A stretch of 32,243 nucleotides of DNA from Streptomyces tricolor (GTDB lineage Bacteria; Actinomycetota; Actinomycetes; Streptomycetales; Streptomycetaceae). A program made the translations under genes and the position numbers. Location of the stretch: contig NZ_MUMF01000247.1 of the NCBI RefSeq assembly GCF_002155905.1, positions 1 through 32,243 on the forward strand, in the 5' to 3' direction. The notes beneath the pieces are model-generated. The model saw nothing but the letters and a program-made list of their open reading frames with translations. It ran no database searches and was not told the origin of the DNA. Below, piece after piece: positions 14,160-20,633 of this stretch (the stretch's first letter is position 1; each line of letters begins with the position of its first letter).

Positions 14160-14780
14160 ATGCGCGCCCACCTGGCCCGCGTCGACGCGGTGCTCGTTCA
14201 AGCGCTCATCGCTGCCGCGCTGTCCTTCACCCACCTTCACGACGTCGCCGTGGCGGCCGGACAGGACGGATGGAAGGCGTGGGCCTACCCCGTCTCCGTC
14301 GACCTGTTGCTCGTCGCCGCCTGGCGTCGACTGCGCTCGGGTCATGGCAAAGCGGCGGCCTGGTGCTGGTTCGTCATCGCCCTCGCCGCCTCCCTCGGTG
14401 CCAACGTCGCCACCGCCGGCCTCCTCGACCTCGGGAACGTCCCGGCCTGGCTGCGCATCCTCGTCGCGGGCTGGCCCGCTGTCGCCTTCCTAGGCGGAAC
14501 CCTCCTCGCGCACAGCACGCCCAAGACGGACCCCGCACCGGAGGTCATCAAGGACCAGGAGGACGAGTCCGAAGCCGCACCCGAACCACCCGCGCAACCC
14601 GTCATCGAGGCACCACCGCAGCACCCGCCCGTACCCGTCCCCTCCGCCCTGGTCGCCCACGCCCGCAAGGTCGCCGCCGAGCATCACGCCCGTACCGGCG
14701 CCCCGATCGACACCCCAACCCTCCGCGCCCGCCTTGGCGTCCCGGTTCCGATGGCCGAGGCCATTGCCGCCCACCTCTGA
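14160..14780 (+). CDS. DUF2637 membrane protein (Spd-like)
   Basis: This 206-residue protein has about four membrane segments in its first 120 residues (VLVQALIAAALSFTHL, YPVSVDLLLVAAW, WCWFVIALAASLGANVAT, WLRILVAGWPAVAFLGGTLL). An acidic, Pro-rich linker follows (~125-165), then a small helical C-terminal domain with RARLGVPVPMAEAIAAHL that could contact DNA. DUF2637 proteins are standard AICE members and are thought to help spread of the element within the recipient mycelium. GGAAGGAG stands before the ATG at 14160, 34 bp after the translocase gene. Function is assigned from family and position. Confidence 0.85.
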   Translation: MRAHLARVDAVLVQALIAAALSFTHLHDVAVAAGQDGWKAWAYPVSVDLLLVAAWRRLRSGHGKAAAWCWFVIALAASLGANVATAGLLDLGNVPAWLRILVAGWPAVAFLGGTLLAHSTPKTDPAPEVIKDQEDESEAAPEPPAQPVIEAPPQHPPVPVPSALVAHARKVAAEHHARTGAPIDTPTLRARLGVPVPMAEAIAAHL

Positions 14781-14791
14781 GAGGGGACCGC

Positions 14792-14983
14792 GTGTCTGCC
14801 AACCGCAGCTTCCGCAACGTCACCCGCATCGGCCCCGTCCAGGTCGGCACCTCCTACGACGGCCGGGGCCGTGAGAAGCACACCGCGGCCTGCACTGCCC
14901 CGCGCTGCGGCTTCTCCGCCGACTACGACAGCCGCGCTGCCGCCGAACTGGCCGCCCGCACCCACCGCTGCCCCGTCCGCTGA
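14792..14983 (+). CDS. small mobile-element transfer protein
   Basis: This 63-residue protein reads MSANRSFRNVTRIGPVQVGT, SYDGRGREKHTAACTAPRCG, FSADYDSRAAAELAARTHRC, PVR. It is basic and has Cys at CTAPRC and a further HRC, a possible metal site. Proteins of this size and pattern occur at this place in AICEs, between the DUF2637 gene and small Spd genes, and are annotated as mobile-element transfer proteins. The GTG at 14792 follows GAGAGGGGA and starts 11 bp after the previous stop. The mechanism is unknown. Confidence 0.8.
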   Translation: MSANRSFRNVTRIGPVQVGTSYDGRGREKHTAACTAPRCGFSADYDSRAAAELAARTHRCPVR

Positions 14984-14999
14984 AAGGACCCGGACAACC

Positions 15000-15194
15000 G
15001 TGACCGTCAGCCTGCCGCTCGTGGTCGTCCTCGGCTTCTTCGCCTGGGGAGCGATCAAGTTCCTCGGCGTCCGCACCTGGATCGTCGTCCTGATCGCCCT
15101 GTTCGGCTTCTGGCTCTCGCACACCTTCCTCGCCCCCGCCATCGAGTCCGGCACGCGCTCCGGCGTGAGCGTCGTAAACAGCTTACATGACTAG
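15000..15194 (+). CDS. small two-helix membrane protein
   Basis: This 64-residue protein consists almost entirely of two membrane segments (LPLVVVLGFFAWGAIKFLG and TWIVVLIALFGFWLSHTFLA) with a short polar tail ending VVNSLHD. The GTG at 15000 follows AAAGGACC. Such tiny membrane proteins are common in the spread region of Streptomyces elements and are assumed to act with the translocase at the membrane. Operator O5 covers its last codons and the start of the next leader. Confidence 0.75.
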   Translation: MTVSLPLVVVLGFFAWGAIKFLGVRTWIVVLIALFGFWLSHTFLAPAIESGTRSGVSVVNSLHD

Positions 15195-15200
15195 ACGAGT
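15185..15200. promoter_or_regulatory. GntR operator candidate O5, before the SpdD-like gene
   Basis: ACATGA-CTAG-ACGAGT keeps the right arm and spacer type of the other sites, with a weak left arm. It is followed by AGATAAGGAAAGG and the GTG at 15220. This AGATA(A)GG tail also follows O4, which suggests both were copied together with their ribosome sites. Confidence 0.5.
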
Positions 15201-15219
15201 AGATAAGGAAAGGTCAACC

Positions 15220-15465
15220 GTGTCCCTGCCCAAGTACCCGGACAACCCCACCCCGCCGTCCGCCCACACCCACATCCCGACCGGCCCGGCACCGGTCCGA
15301 CGCGGCCTGCCGTCGCTCCCCATCGATCAGAAGACGGTCGTGGCGGTGCTCGTCGGTGGAGTCGTCCTCACCGCGCTTCTGGCGGCCGTCGCCATCACAG
15401 CGATTTCCGTGGCCGTCGCCGCCGTCGTCTTGCGCTCCCTGGTCCGCGACCAGCACCGGCGCTGA
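15220..15465 (+). CDS. SpdD-like small membrane protein
   Basis: This 81-residue protein has a Pro-rich N-terminus (SLPKYPDNPTPPSAHTHIPT), one long hydrophobic segment (VVAVLVGGVVLTALLAAVAI, ~42-70) and a basic end (RSLVRDQHRR). Size, layout and position before the replication gene fit SpdD of AICEs. The GTG at 15220 was chosen because AAGGAAAGG precedes it; an ATG at 15187 overlaps the previous gene and would add operator-derived residues. A strong hairpin follows the gene. Confidence 0.78.
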   Translation: MSLPKYPDNPTPPSAHTHIPTGPAPVRRGLPSLPIDQKTVVAVLVGGVVLTALLAAVAITAISVAVAAVVLRSLVRDQHRR

Positions 15466-15478
15466 CCGGCCGGCCTGA

Positions 15479-15521
15479 CCCGGGGCGGCCACGACACGGC
15501 CAAGCATCCGGCCGCCCCGGG
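15479..15521 (+). terminator. 12-bp-stem hairpin between spdD and repSA
   Basis: CCCGGGGCGGCC (15479-15490) pairs perfectly with GGCCGCCCCGGG (15510-15521) over a 19-base loop. It lies 39 bp before the replication gene, so it either separates transfer from replication transcription or is part of a replication origin. The terminator is the simpler reading. Confidence 0.6.
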
Positions 15522-15560
15522 CCCCTCCCTCCTGACCGATCCAGCCAGAAGGAGACCGCC

Positions 15561-16907
15561 ATCTTTACCCGCACCACCCCGCCCCCGCTCCCGGAACTCG
15601 CAAGGCTGGCCGAACACGGCACCCTGCCCGGTATCCTCCGGCAGCTCACCGGGCTCGGCGGCTGCACCCACCCGATCCGCCTCGACGGCCACCGCACCGA
15701 GTACGGCGTCGACACCACCACCGGTGAGATCGGCCGCGTCCTCCACCACCTCGACTCGGCCACTCTCCCGGCCGGCCAACTCCTCGTGCGCTGCAACAAC
15801 CGCCGCACCACCCGCTGCCCGGCCTGCGCAGAGGTCTACCGCCGCGACACCTTCCATCTGATCACCGCCGGACTGCGTGGTGGCAAGGGCACCCCGGAAC
15901 ACGTCGCCGCCCATCCCCGCGTCTTCGCCACGTTCACCGCCCCCGGCTTCGGCCCGGTGCACAACCGCCGCACCGACGGCCGCCCCTGTCGCTGCGGCAC
16001 CCACCACGACCAGGACGACGACACCCTTGGCACCCCGCTGAACCCGGACAGCTACGACTACGAAACGGCCGTCCTCTGGAACGCCCACGCCGGACAGCTC
16101 TGGCGGCGCTTCTCGACCTACCTCCGCCGAGAGGTCGCCAAGCGTGCGGGCCTGTCACAGCGCCGGTTCCGCGACCACGCCCGCGTCTCCTTCGCCAAGG
16201 TCGCCGAGTACCAGAAGCGCGGAGCCGTCCACTTCCACGCCGTGATCCGCCTCGACGGCCCCGGCGGCGGAGACACCCCGCCCCCGCCCTGGGCAACAGC
16301 CGAACTCCTCACCGACGCCATCCGGGCCGCCACCACCAAGGTCCGCGTCGACGGCCCGGTCATCGACGGCCGCGCCCACACCTTCACCTTCGGCCGCCAA
16401 CTCGACGTCCGCGCGATCCGCTCCGCCGACTTCAATGACGACCAGGAGCTGACCGAGCGGGCCGTAGCGGCGTACATCGCCAAGTACGCCACCAAGGGCG
16501 CCGAGACCGCCACGGGCGCCCTTGACCGCCCACTTAAGTTCGCCGCCGAACTCGCCCAACTCGACATCAGCGACCACGCCCGCCGCCTCATCCGAACCGC
16601 CTGGAGCCTCGGCGCACGCAAAGACTTGGAACACCTCCGCCTGCGCGCCTGGGCACACATGCTCGGCTTCTGCGGCCACTTCTCCACCAAGTCCCGCCGC
16701 TACTCCACCACCCTCGGCGCCCTCCGCGACGCCCGCGCCGAATGGCGCCGCGCACAAGCGACAGCACCCAACGGCCCGGAGACCGAGACGACGTACGTCC
16801 TCGCCCACTGGGTGTTTGCCGCCACCGGCCTGTCCGACACCGAAGTCTGGCTTGCCGCATCCCTCGAACCCGCCCCCGGAACGGAAGGAGAGCCAACCCG
16901 TGGATAA
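15561..16907 (+). CDS. repSA: RepSA-type replication initiator with an apparent ATC start
   Basis: This 448-residue protein has the two signatures of an HUH rolling-circle initiator: HFH at residues 224-226 (AVHFHAVIRL) and the Tyr-rich catalytic helix YIAKY at 305-309 (AAYIAKYATKGAE). There are Cys pairs (CPAC, CRCG) in the first 150 residues. The coding sequence clearly begins before the first standard start codon (GTG 15786, residue 76). Residues 1-75 read IFTRTTPPPLPELARLAEHG, TLPGILRQLTGLGGC and on, with strong codon bias. No ATG, GTG or TTG exists in frame between an upstream stop and 15786, but AGAAGGAG (15547-15554) lies six bases before ATC 15561. ATC is therefore the best start, or ATG has mutated. 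The end overlaps the excisionase gene by 8 bp. Confidence 0.85.
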   Translation: MFTRTTPPPLPELARLAEHGTLPGILRQLTGLGGCTHPIRLDGHRTEYGVDTTTGEIGRVLHHLDSATLPAGQLLVRCNNRRTTRCPACAEVYRRDTFHLITAGLRGGKGTPEHVAAHPRVFATFTAPGFGPVHNRRTDGRPCRCGTHHDQDDDTLGTPLNPDSYDYETAVLWNAHAGQLWRRFSTYLRREVAKRAGLSQRRFRDHARVSFAKVAEYQKRGAVHFHAVIRLDGPGGGDTPPPPWATAELLTDAIRAATTKVRVDGPVIDGRAHTFTFGRQLDVRAIRSADFNDDQELTERAVAAYIAKYATKGAETATGALDRPLKFAAELAQLDISDHARRLIRTAWSLGARKDLEHLRLRAWAHMLGFCGHFSTKSRRYSTTLGALRDARAEWRRAQATAPNGPETETTYVLAHWVFAATGLSDTEVWLAASLEPAPGTEGEPTRG

Positions 16908-17139
16908 CCGGCGCCTCGCCGTTGCGGACGTGTCGACCGCACGGCGGGTTCTGCCCGAGCGATACCTCACGCCGGAAGACCTGGTGACGATGTTCGACCT
17001 TCCCAGCGTCGAGACCGTCTACCAGTGGCGGCGCAAGCGCACCGGTCCTCGCGGATTCCGAGTCGGTCGGCACCTTCGGTTCGACCCGGTGGATGTGCGG
17101 GCGTGGGTGGACTCCCAGCGCGAAGGGGTCGCCGCCTGA
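16900..17139 (+). CDS. xis: excisionase / helix-turn-helix protein
   Basis: This 79-residue protein contains RYLTPEDLVTMFDLPSVETV, YQWRRKRTGPRGFRVGRHLR and FDPVDVRAWVDSQ. It is a MerR-like winged helix of the excisionase type, with the usual Tyr-Gln-Trp recognition helix and the FDPxDVxAW ending. It bends DNA at the att sites and tips the integrase toward excision. The GTG at 16900 has GAAGGAG upstream and overlaps the end of the replication gene; its stop overlaps the integrase ATG (TGATG). The rep-xis-int order is that of pSAM2-type elements. Confidence 0.88.
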   Translation: MDNRRLAVADVSTARRVLPERYLTPEDLVTMFDLPSVETVYQWRRKRTGPRGFRVGRHLRFDPVDVRAWVDSQREGVAA

Positions 17140-18374
17140 TGGCTGGGCACATTCAAGACCGCTGGTACAAGACTGAGGTCGGGTCGGACGGCAAGACACG
17201 CAAGGTCAGGACCGACCGGTACGGCACGGGGATGCGCTACCGCGCCCGCTTCATCGGCCCGGACGGCACCGAGAAGTCCAAGAGCTTCCCCGACCGTCAG
17301 AAGCGGCTCGCCGAGCAGTGGCTCTCGCAGGTCGAGGCGGATATGGCACGCGGGCAGTACATCGATCCGCAGGCCGGCCGCCTCACTGTGAGGCAGCACG
17401 CCGAACGGTGGCTGGCGTCGCTCACCATGGACCCCGGCACCTTCGTGGGCACCGAGCAGCGCATCCGCCTACACGTACTGCCCTACCTGGGCAGCTGCAC
17501 ACTGGGCTCACTCCGGCCGACGCACATCCGCGAGTGGCTGCGGAAGCTGCATGACGGGGGAGTGGCACCCGCCTATCAGCGGGTGATCTTCGCCAATCTC
17601 TCCACCATGCTGACAGCGGCTGTGGACGACCGTCTGATCCCTGAAAACCCCTGCCGGTCGTCATCTGTCCGCGCGCCGAAGCTCGACCCTCGTCGGGTCG
17701 TTCCTTGGCAGCGCGAGCGTGTCCTCGCGGTCCGCTCGGCGCTGTCCGCGCAGTACCGGCCCATGGTGGACCTCGCCGGTGGATGCGGCTTACGCCAGGG
17801 TGAGGTCCTGGGCCTGGCGGTGGAAGATGTGGACTTCAGCGACGGCGTGATTCACGTCGTGCGGCAGGTCAAGCTGATCCGCAACCGGCCGGTGTTCGCG
17901 CCGCCCAAGGGGGCCAAGGAGCGGACCGTCCCGCTGCCCGAGAGCGTCGCTCAATCGATCGAGGAGCACATCAGCCAGTATCCGCCGGCCTCCGTGACGC
18001 TGCCTTGGCGCGCTGTCGATGGAGCACCGGTGACTGCTTCTCTGATCTTCCACAGGGACCAGGGCCGCCCGATCAACCGCAACGACTTCAACCGCGGGGC
18101 CTGGCGTCCAGCCCTCGACGCAGCGGGCGTCCCTCTCGGCCGGGCGAGCGGAATGCACGCGCTGAGGCACTTCTATGCCTCCGTCCTCCTAGATGCGGGC
18201 GAGAGCATCAAGGCTCTCTCCGAGTACCTGGGCCACCATGACCCGGGCTTCACCCTCCGGACGTACACCCACCTGATGCCCAGCAGCGAGAAGCGGACCC
18301 GGGAGGCGGTGAACCGAGCCTTCGCGGACGGCCCGGACACGGATGACGGCCCCACGACGGCCCAGGGGGAGTGA
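17139..18374 (+). CDS. int: tyrosine site-specific integrase
   Basis: This 411-residue phage-type integrase has an N-terminal arm-binding part (~1-80), a SAM-like core-binding domain (~82-180) and a catalytic domain (~190-385). The catalytic residues are visible: Arg219 in GLRQGE, His340 and Arg343 in HALRH, His366 in LGHHD and the nucleophile Tyr376 in RTYTHL. The ATG at 17139 overlaps the excisionase stop, and the stop is 43 bp before the attR core, the usual arrangement. It is inferred to catalyse insertion at the moeZ 3' end. Its last codons contain three GACGGCCC boxes that match boxes beside attL, so the end of the gene doubles as the right att arm. Confidence 0.95.
   Translation: MAGHIQDRWYKTEVGSDGKTRKVRTDRYGTGMRYRARFIGPDGTEKSKSFPDRQKRLAEQWLSQVEADMARGQYIDPQAGRLTVRQHAERWLASLTMDPGTFVGTEQRIRLHVLPYLGSCTLGSLRPTHIREWLRKLHDGGVAPAYQRVIFANLSTMLTAAVDDRLIPENPCRSSSVRAPKLDPRRVVPWQRERVLAVRSALSAQYRPMVDLAGGCGLRQGEVLGLAVEDVDFSDGVIHVVRQVKLIRNRPVFAPPKGAKERTVPLPESVAQSIEEHISQYPPASVTLPWRAVDGAPVTASLIFHRDQGRPINRNDFNRGAWRPALDAAGVPLGRASGMHALRHFYASVLLDAGESIKALSEYLGHHDPGFTLRTYTHLMPSSEKRTREAVNRAFADGPDTDDGPTTAQGE
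18327..18363. promoter_or_regulatory. putative right arm-type integrase sites (three GACGGCCC boxes)
   Basis: GACGGCCC occurs at 18327, 18345 and 18356, all inside the last codons of int. The last two are 11 bp apart, as in the left pair. They end 54 bp before the attR core. Confidence 0.5.
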
Positions 18375-18417
18375 CGATGCGGGAAACCGCCTGGTCACGG
18401 GGCACATCACCTGACTT

Positions 18418-18433
18418 GCCGGTCTACTGATCA
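18418..18433. repeat. attR core
   Basis: GCCGGTCTACTGATCA is identical to 4329-4344. It still contains the final Pro-Val-Tyr-stop codons of moeZ, here without the rest of the gene. The original chromosomal sequence downstream of moeZ resumes after it. Confidence 0.85.
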
Positions 18434-18436
18434 CGG

Positions 18437-18500
18437 GCCTCGCCCACCAGCGAGGCTGACGAAGCCCACGGCTCTGACCAGCTCGGACGCCGTGGGCTTC
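18437..18500 (+). terminator. original chromosomal moeZ terminator, now orphaned
   Basis: A 7-bp hairpin, GCCTCGC (18437-18443) with GCGAGGC (18450-18456), is followed by a perfect 12-bp hairpin, GAAGCCCACGGC (18461-18472) with GCCGTGGGCTTC (18489-18500). This is the host counterpart of the pair at 4347-4411. Confidence 0.7.
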
Positions 18501-18558
18501 TGCCGTTGCCGGTCGGCGTCGGCCGCCCAGTAGCATCCCGGCATCGAAGGGGGCGGTC

Positions 18559-18885
18559 ATGGCGCTGGGTCGTAAGGGAGCACGGCGCATAGTCGTCGAC
18601 GGCACGGTCTACCGCTGGCGGCTGCGCGGCAGACCCGCCTACAGTCAGGCCCTCTGCTGGTCGCCGTGCACGTACGCCGTGGAGCATGCGGATCGTCCCG
18701 GGACGACGCTTGTTGTCACGACGAACCAGCCTCACCCTGGCAACTGGCTCGGGAGCCTGGGCAACCCGGTACTGCCGTCCGATGTCGCCGATGCCGTCGC
18801 AACCGCCCTGCGACAGGGGTGGGTGCCCACTCGCCCGGGCTCACCGTTTCGGCTCGACCGGTCCGCCGGCTTCTCCCCCTGCTGA
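18559..18885 (+). CDS. conserved small protein of unknown function
   Basis: This 108-residue protein reads MALGRKGARRIVVDGTVYRW, RLRGRPAYSQALCWSPCTYA and on to VVTTNQPHPGNWLGSLGNPV. It is beta-rich and soluble, with no catalytic motif seen. The ATG has GAAGGGGG upstream, and TAGCAT at 18531-18536 could be a -10 box. It is the first host gene after the element and was probably the direct neighbour of moeZ before insertion. It converges on the peptidase gene with a one-base gap. The family is not recognised beyond a general resemblance to Streptomyces hypothetical proteins in this neighbourhood. Confidence 0.75.
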   Translation: MALGRKGARRIVVDGTVYRWRLRGRPAYSQALCWSPCTYAVEHADRPGTTLVVTTNQPHPGNWLGSLGNPVLPSDVADAVATALRQGWVPTRPGSPFRLDRSAGFSPC

Positions 18886-18886
18886 G

Positions 18887-20449
18887 TCAGGAGCAGACCT
18901 TGCCGTTCTTCGGCACGGTGCCGTTCAGCAGGTAGGTGTTGACCGTCGAGTCGACGCAGTCGCTCCCGTTGCCGTACGCCCCGTGTCCCTCGCCCTTCCA
19001 GGTGAGTTGGACGCCCACGCCCCGGCCCAGTTCCTCGGCCATCCTGCGGGTGCCCTCGTACGGGGTGGCGGGGTCGCCGGTGGTGCCGATCAGCAGGATC
19101 GGCGCTGCTCCCGGTGCGCTGACCTCCGGAGTGTCGTACTGGCCCGGCACCGGCCAGTCGTGGCACCAGCCGGCCGTGTCCCAGCCCAGGTAGTCCCCGA
19201 ACACCGGTGAGATCCGCCGGAACTCCGCCAGCCGCCGCTTCGTCTCGGCGAGGGCCGGCCGCTGCTTCTCGTCCAGGCACGATATGGCCCGCTGGGCGTG
19301 GGACATCGTGCCGTAACGGCCCGAGGGATCCCGGTCGTTGTACTGGTCGGCGAGTGCCAGCAGCCCCGAACCGTCGCCCTTCCCGGCGGACGTGAGGGCG
19401 CTGGTCAGCCTCGGCCACATCGACTCGCTGTACAGCGGCAGGATGATCCCGGTGACCGCGAGCGTCTGGGTGAGCTTGCGTCCGGACGACGTCGGCAGCG
19501 GCTGGGCGTCGAGCCGGGTCAGCAGGTCGGCGATCTTCCGGGAGCCCTGCTCGGGGTCCTGGCCGGTGGACTTGAGGTAGTCGTCCAGGGCCCGCTGGAA
19601 GCCGCGGGCCTGGTTCTGGGCGTGGCCCACCGTGTCCGCGGTCGGGTCGACCACCGCGTCGAGCACCAGCCGGCCCACTCGCCGCGGGAACAAGTGGGCG
19701 TAGACGCCGCCGAGTTCGGTGCCGTAGGACATGCCGAAGTAGTGCAGCCTGTCGTCGCCGAGGACCTGGCGCATCAGGTCCATGTCGCGGGCGGTGTCGG
19801 TGGTGGACACATGGGCCAGCAGCGGCCCGGCGGCCTGCCGGCAGCCCTTGCCGAAGTCGGCGGCGTCCTGGAGGTACGCCTTCTCCTCGGCCGGGGTGTC
19901 CGGTGTGGCGTCCACCGACTCGGCGGCCTCGATCTCCCGGTCGCCGCGGCAGCGGACGCCCTGGCTCGCGCCGACCCCGCGGGGGTCCCAGCTCACCAGG
20001 TCGTAGCGCTTGTGGAGGGCGGAGACGGAGGTCGCGAAGTACGGCATCGACGCCACGCCCGAGCCGCCGGGTCCGCCGAAGTTGAACACCAGTGAGCCGA
20101 TGCGGTCGCCGCCGGTCGCGCGGGAGCGGATGAGGGCGAGACCGATCGTCCTGCCGTCCGGCCGGGACCAGTCCAGCGGCACCTTGAGCGTCGCGCACCG
20201 CCACGCGTCGCCCGGTGCGGAGGAGCCTCCGGTGGCCTTGCAGCGCCGCCAGTCGAGGCGCTGAGAGGTGAGGGAGGCCGGAAGGGCCGTCGGTACGGCC
20301 GGAGAGCGCGACGCCGACGGGGCAGCCGAGCCGCTCCCCTTGCCCTCGTCCCTGCCGCCGTCCCCGTCGGACGAGCCGCCGCAGCCGGCCAGCAGCAGCC
20401 CTGCCGCCACCGCGGCCGTCCACCGCAGGAACCGCATCATCCGCACCAC
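18887..20449 (-). CDS. lipoprotein alpha/beta-hydrolase peptidase (Tap/Slp family), copy 1
   Basis: This 520-residue protein has a lipoprotein signal whose lipobox LLAGC ends at Cys23, so it is exported and anchored outside the cell membrane. The hydrolase fold carries the oxyanion stretch FNFGGPGGSG (~123-131), the nucleophile Ser241 in GMSYG, Asp459 in TGDPATP and His489 in GHGAY. It belongs to the tripeptidyl aminopeptidase-like family, which includes the mycelium-associated proteinases SlpD and SlpE of S. lividans, and probably trims short peptides outside the cell. The next gene upstream is a clear paralogue. The GTG at 20449 could be replaced by ATG three codons later. A Ser/Gly/Asp-rich linker follows the lipid-bearing Cys. 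Confidence 0.9.
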   Translation of the reverse strand: MVRMMRFLRWTAAVAAGLLLAGCGGSSDGDGGRDEGKGSGSAAPSASRSPAVPTALPASLTSQRLDWRRCKATGGSSAPGDAWRCATLKVPLDWSRPDGRTIGLALIRSRATGGDRIGSLVFNFGGPGGSGVASMPYFATSVSALHKRYDLVSWDPRGVGASQGVRCRGDREIEAAESVDATPDTPAEEKAYLQDAADFGKGCRQAAGPLLAHVSTTDTARDMDLMRQVLGDDRLHYFGMSYGTELGGVYAHLFPRRVGRLVLDAVVDPTADTVGHAQNQARGFQRALDDYLKSTGQDPEQGSRKIADLLTRLDAQPLPTSSGRKLTQTLAVTGIILPLYSESMWPRLTSALTSAGKGDGSGLLALADQYNDRDPSGRYGTMSHAQRAISCLDEKQRPALAETKRRLAEFRRISPVFGDYLGWDTAGWCHDWPVPGQYDTPEVSAPGAAPILLIGTTGDPATPYEGTRRMAEELGRGVGVQLTWKGEGHGAYGNGSDCVDSTVNTYLLNGTVPKNGKVCS

Positions 20450-20590
20450 CCCCGTGACAGGCCCGCCGCATCGTGCCGCGCCGGGCGTTCAGGCCATGGT
20501 AGGCGCCCCGGGCCCGCCGCGCGTCAGCCTGTGGATAACCTTCTGACCTGCTATTTCTTCCGTCTGTGGCCGAGTCTTGTCGGGGGCCTG

Positions 20591-20633
20591 TCAGGAGCGG
20601 ACGGTGCCGCAGTCAGGAGCAGACGGTGCCGCC
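20591..20633. repeat. 22-bp tandem duplication at the end of the second peptidase gene
   Basis: TCAGGAGCGGACGGTGCCGC (from 20591) is followed directly by TCAGGAGCAGACGGTGCCGC (from 20613). The second copy holds the stop and last codons of the gene ending at 20613. The first is an extra copy just downstream. Confidence 0.75.

Larger units (their letters stand above)
4329..18433 (+). mobile_element. AICE inserted in the 3' end of moeZ
   Basis: A 16-bp core, GCCGGTCTACTGATCA, occurs at 4329-4344 (the end of moeZ) and again at 18418-18433, 43 bp after the integrase stop. The 14,089 bp between the two starts carry the full set expected of an actinomycete integrative and conjugative element: integrase, excisionase, RepSA-type initiator, FtsK/TraSA-type translocase, Spd-like proteins, a KorSA-like GntR repressor and a Nudix hydrolase. 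The order from regulator to int matches the pSAM2 type. The familiar AICE targets are the 3' ends of tRNA genes, so moeZ is an unusual site. All core genes read as intact, apart from the non-standard start of the replication gene, so the element may still excise. Confidence 0.9.

Noticed and set aside
14987-14994. GACCCGGA, resembling an 8-bp TraB recognition repeat (clt) of Streptomyces plasmids
   Set aside because: It occurs singly here and again by chance in codons (for example near 13452), with no tandem array, so no transfer locus can be claimed.
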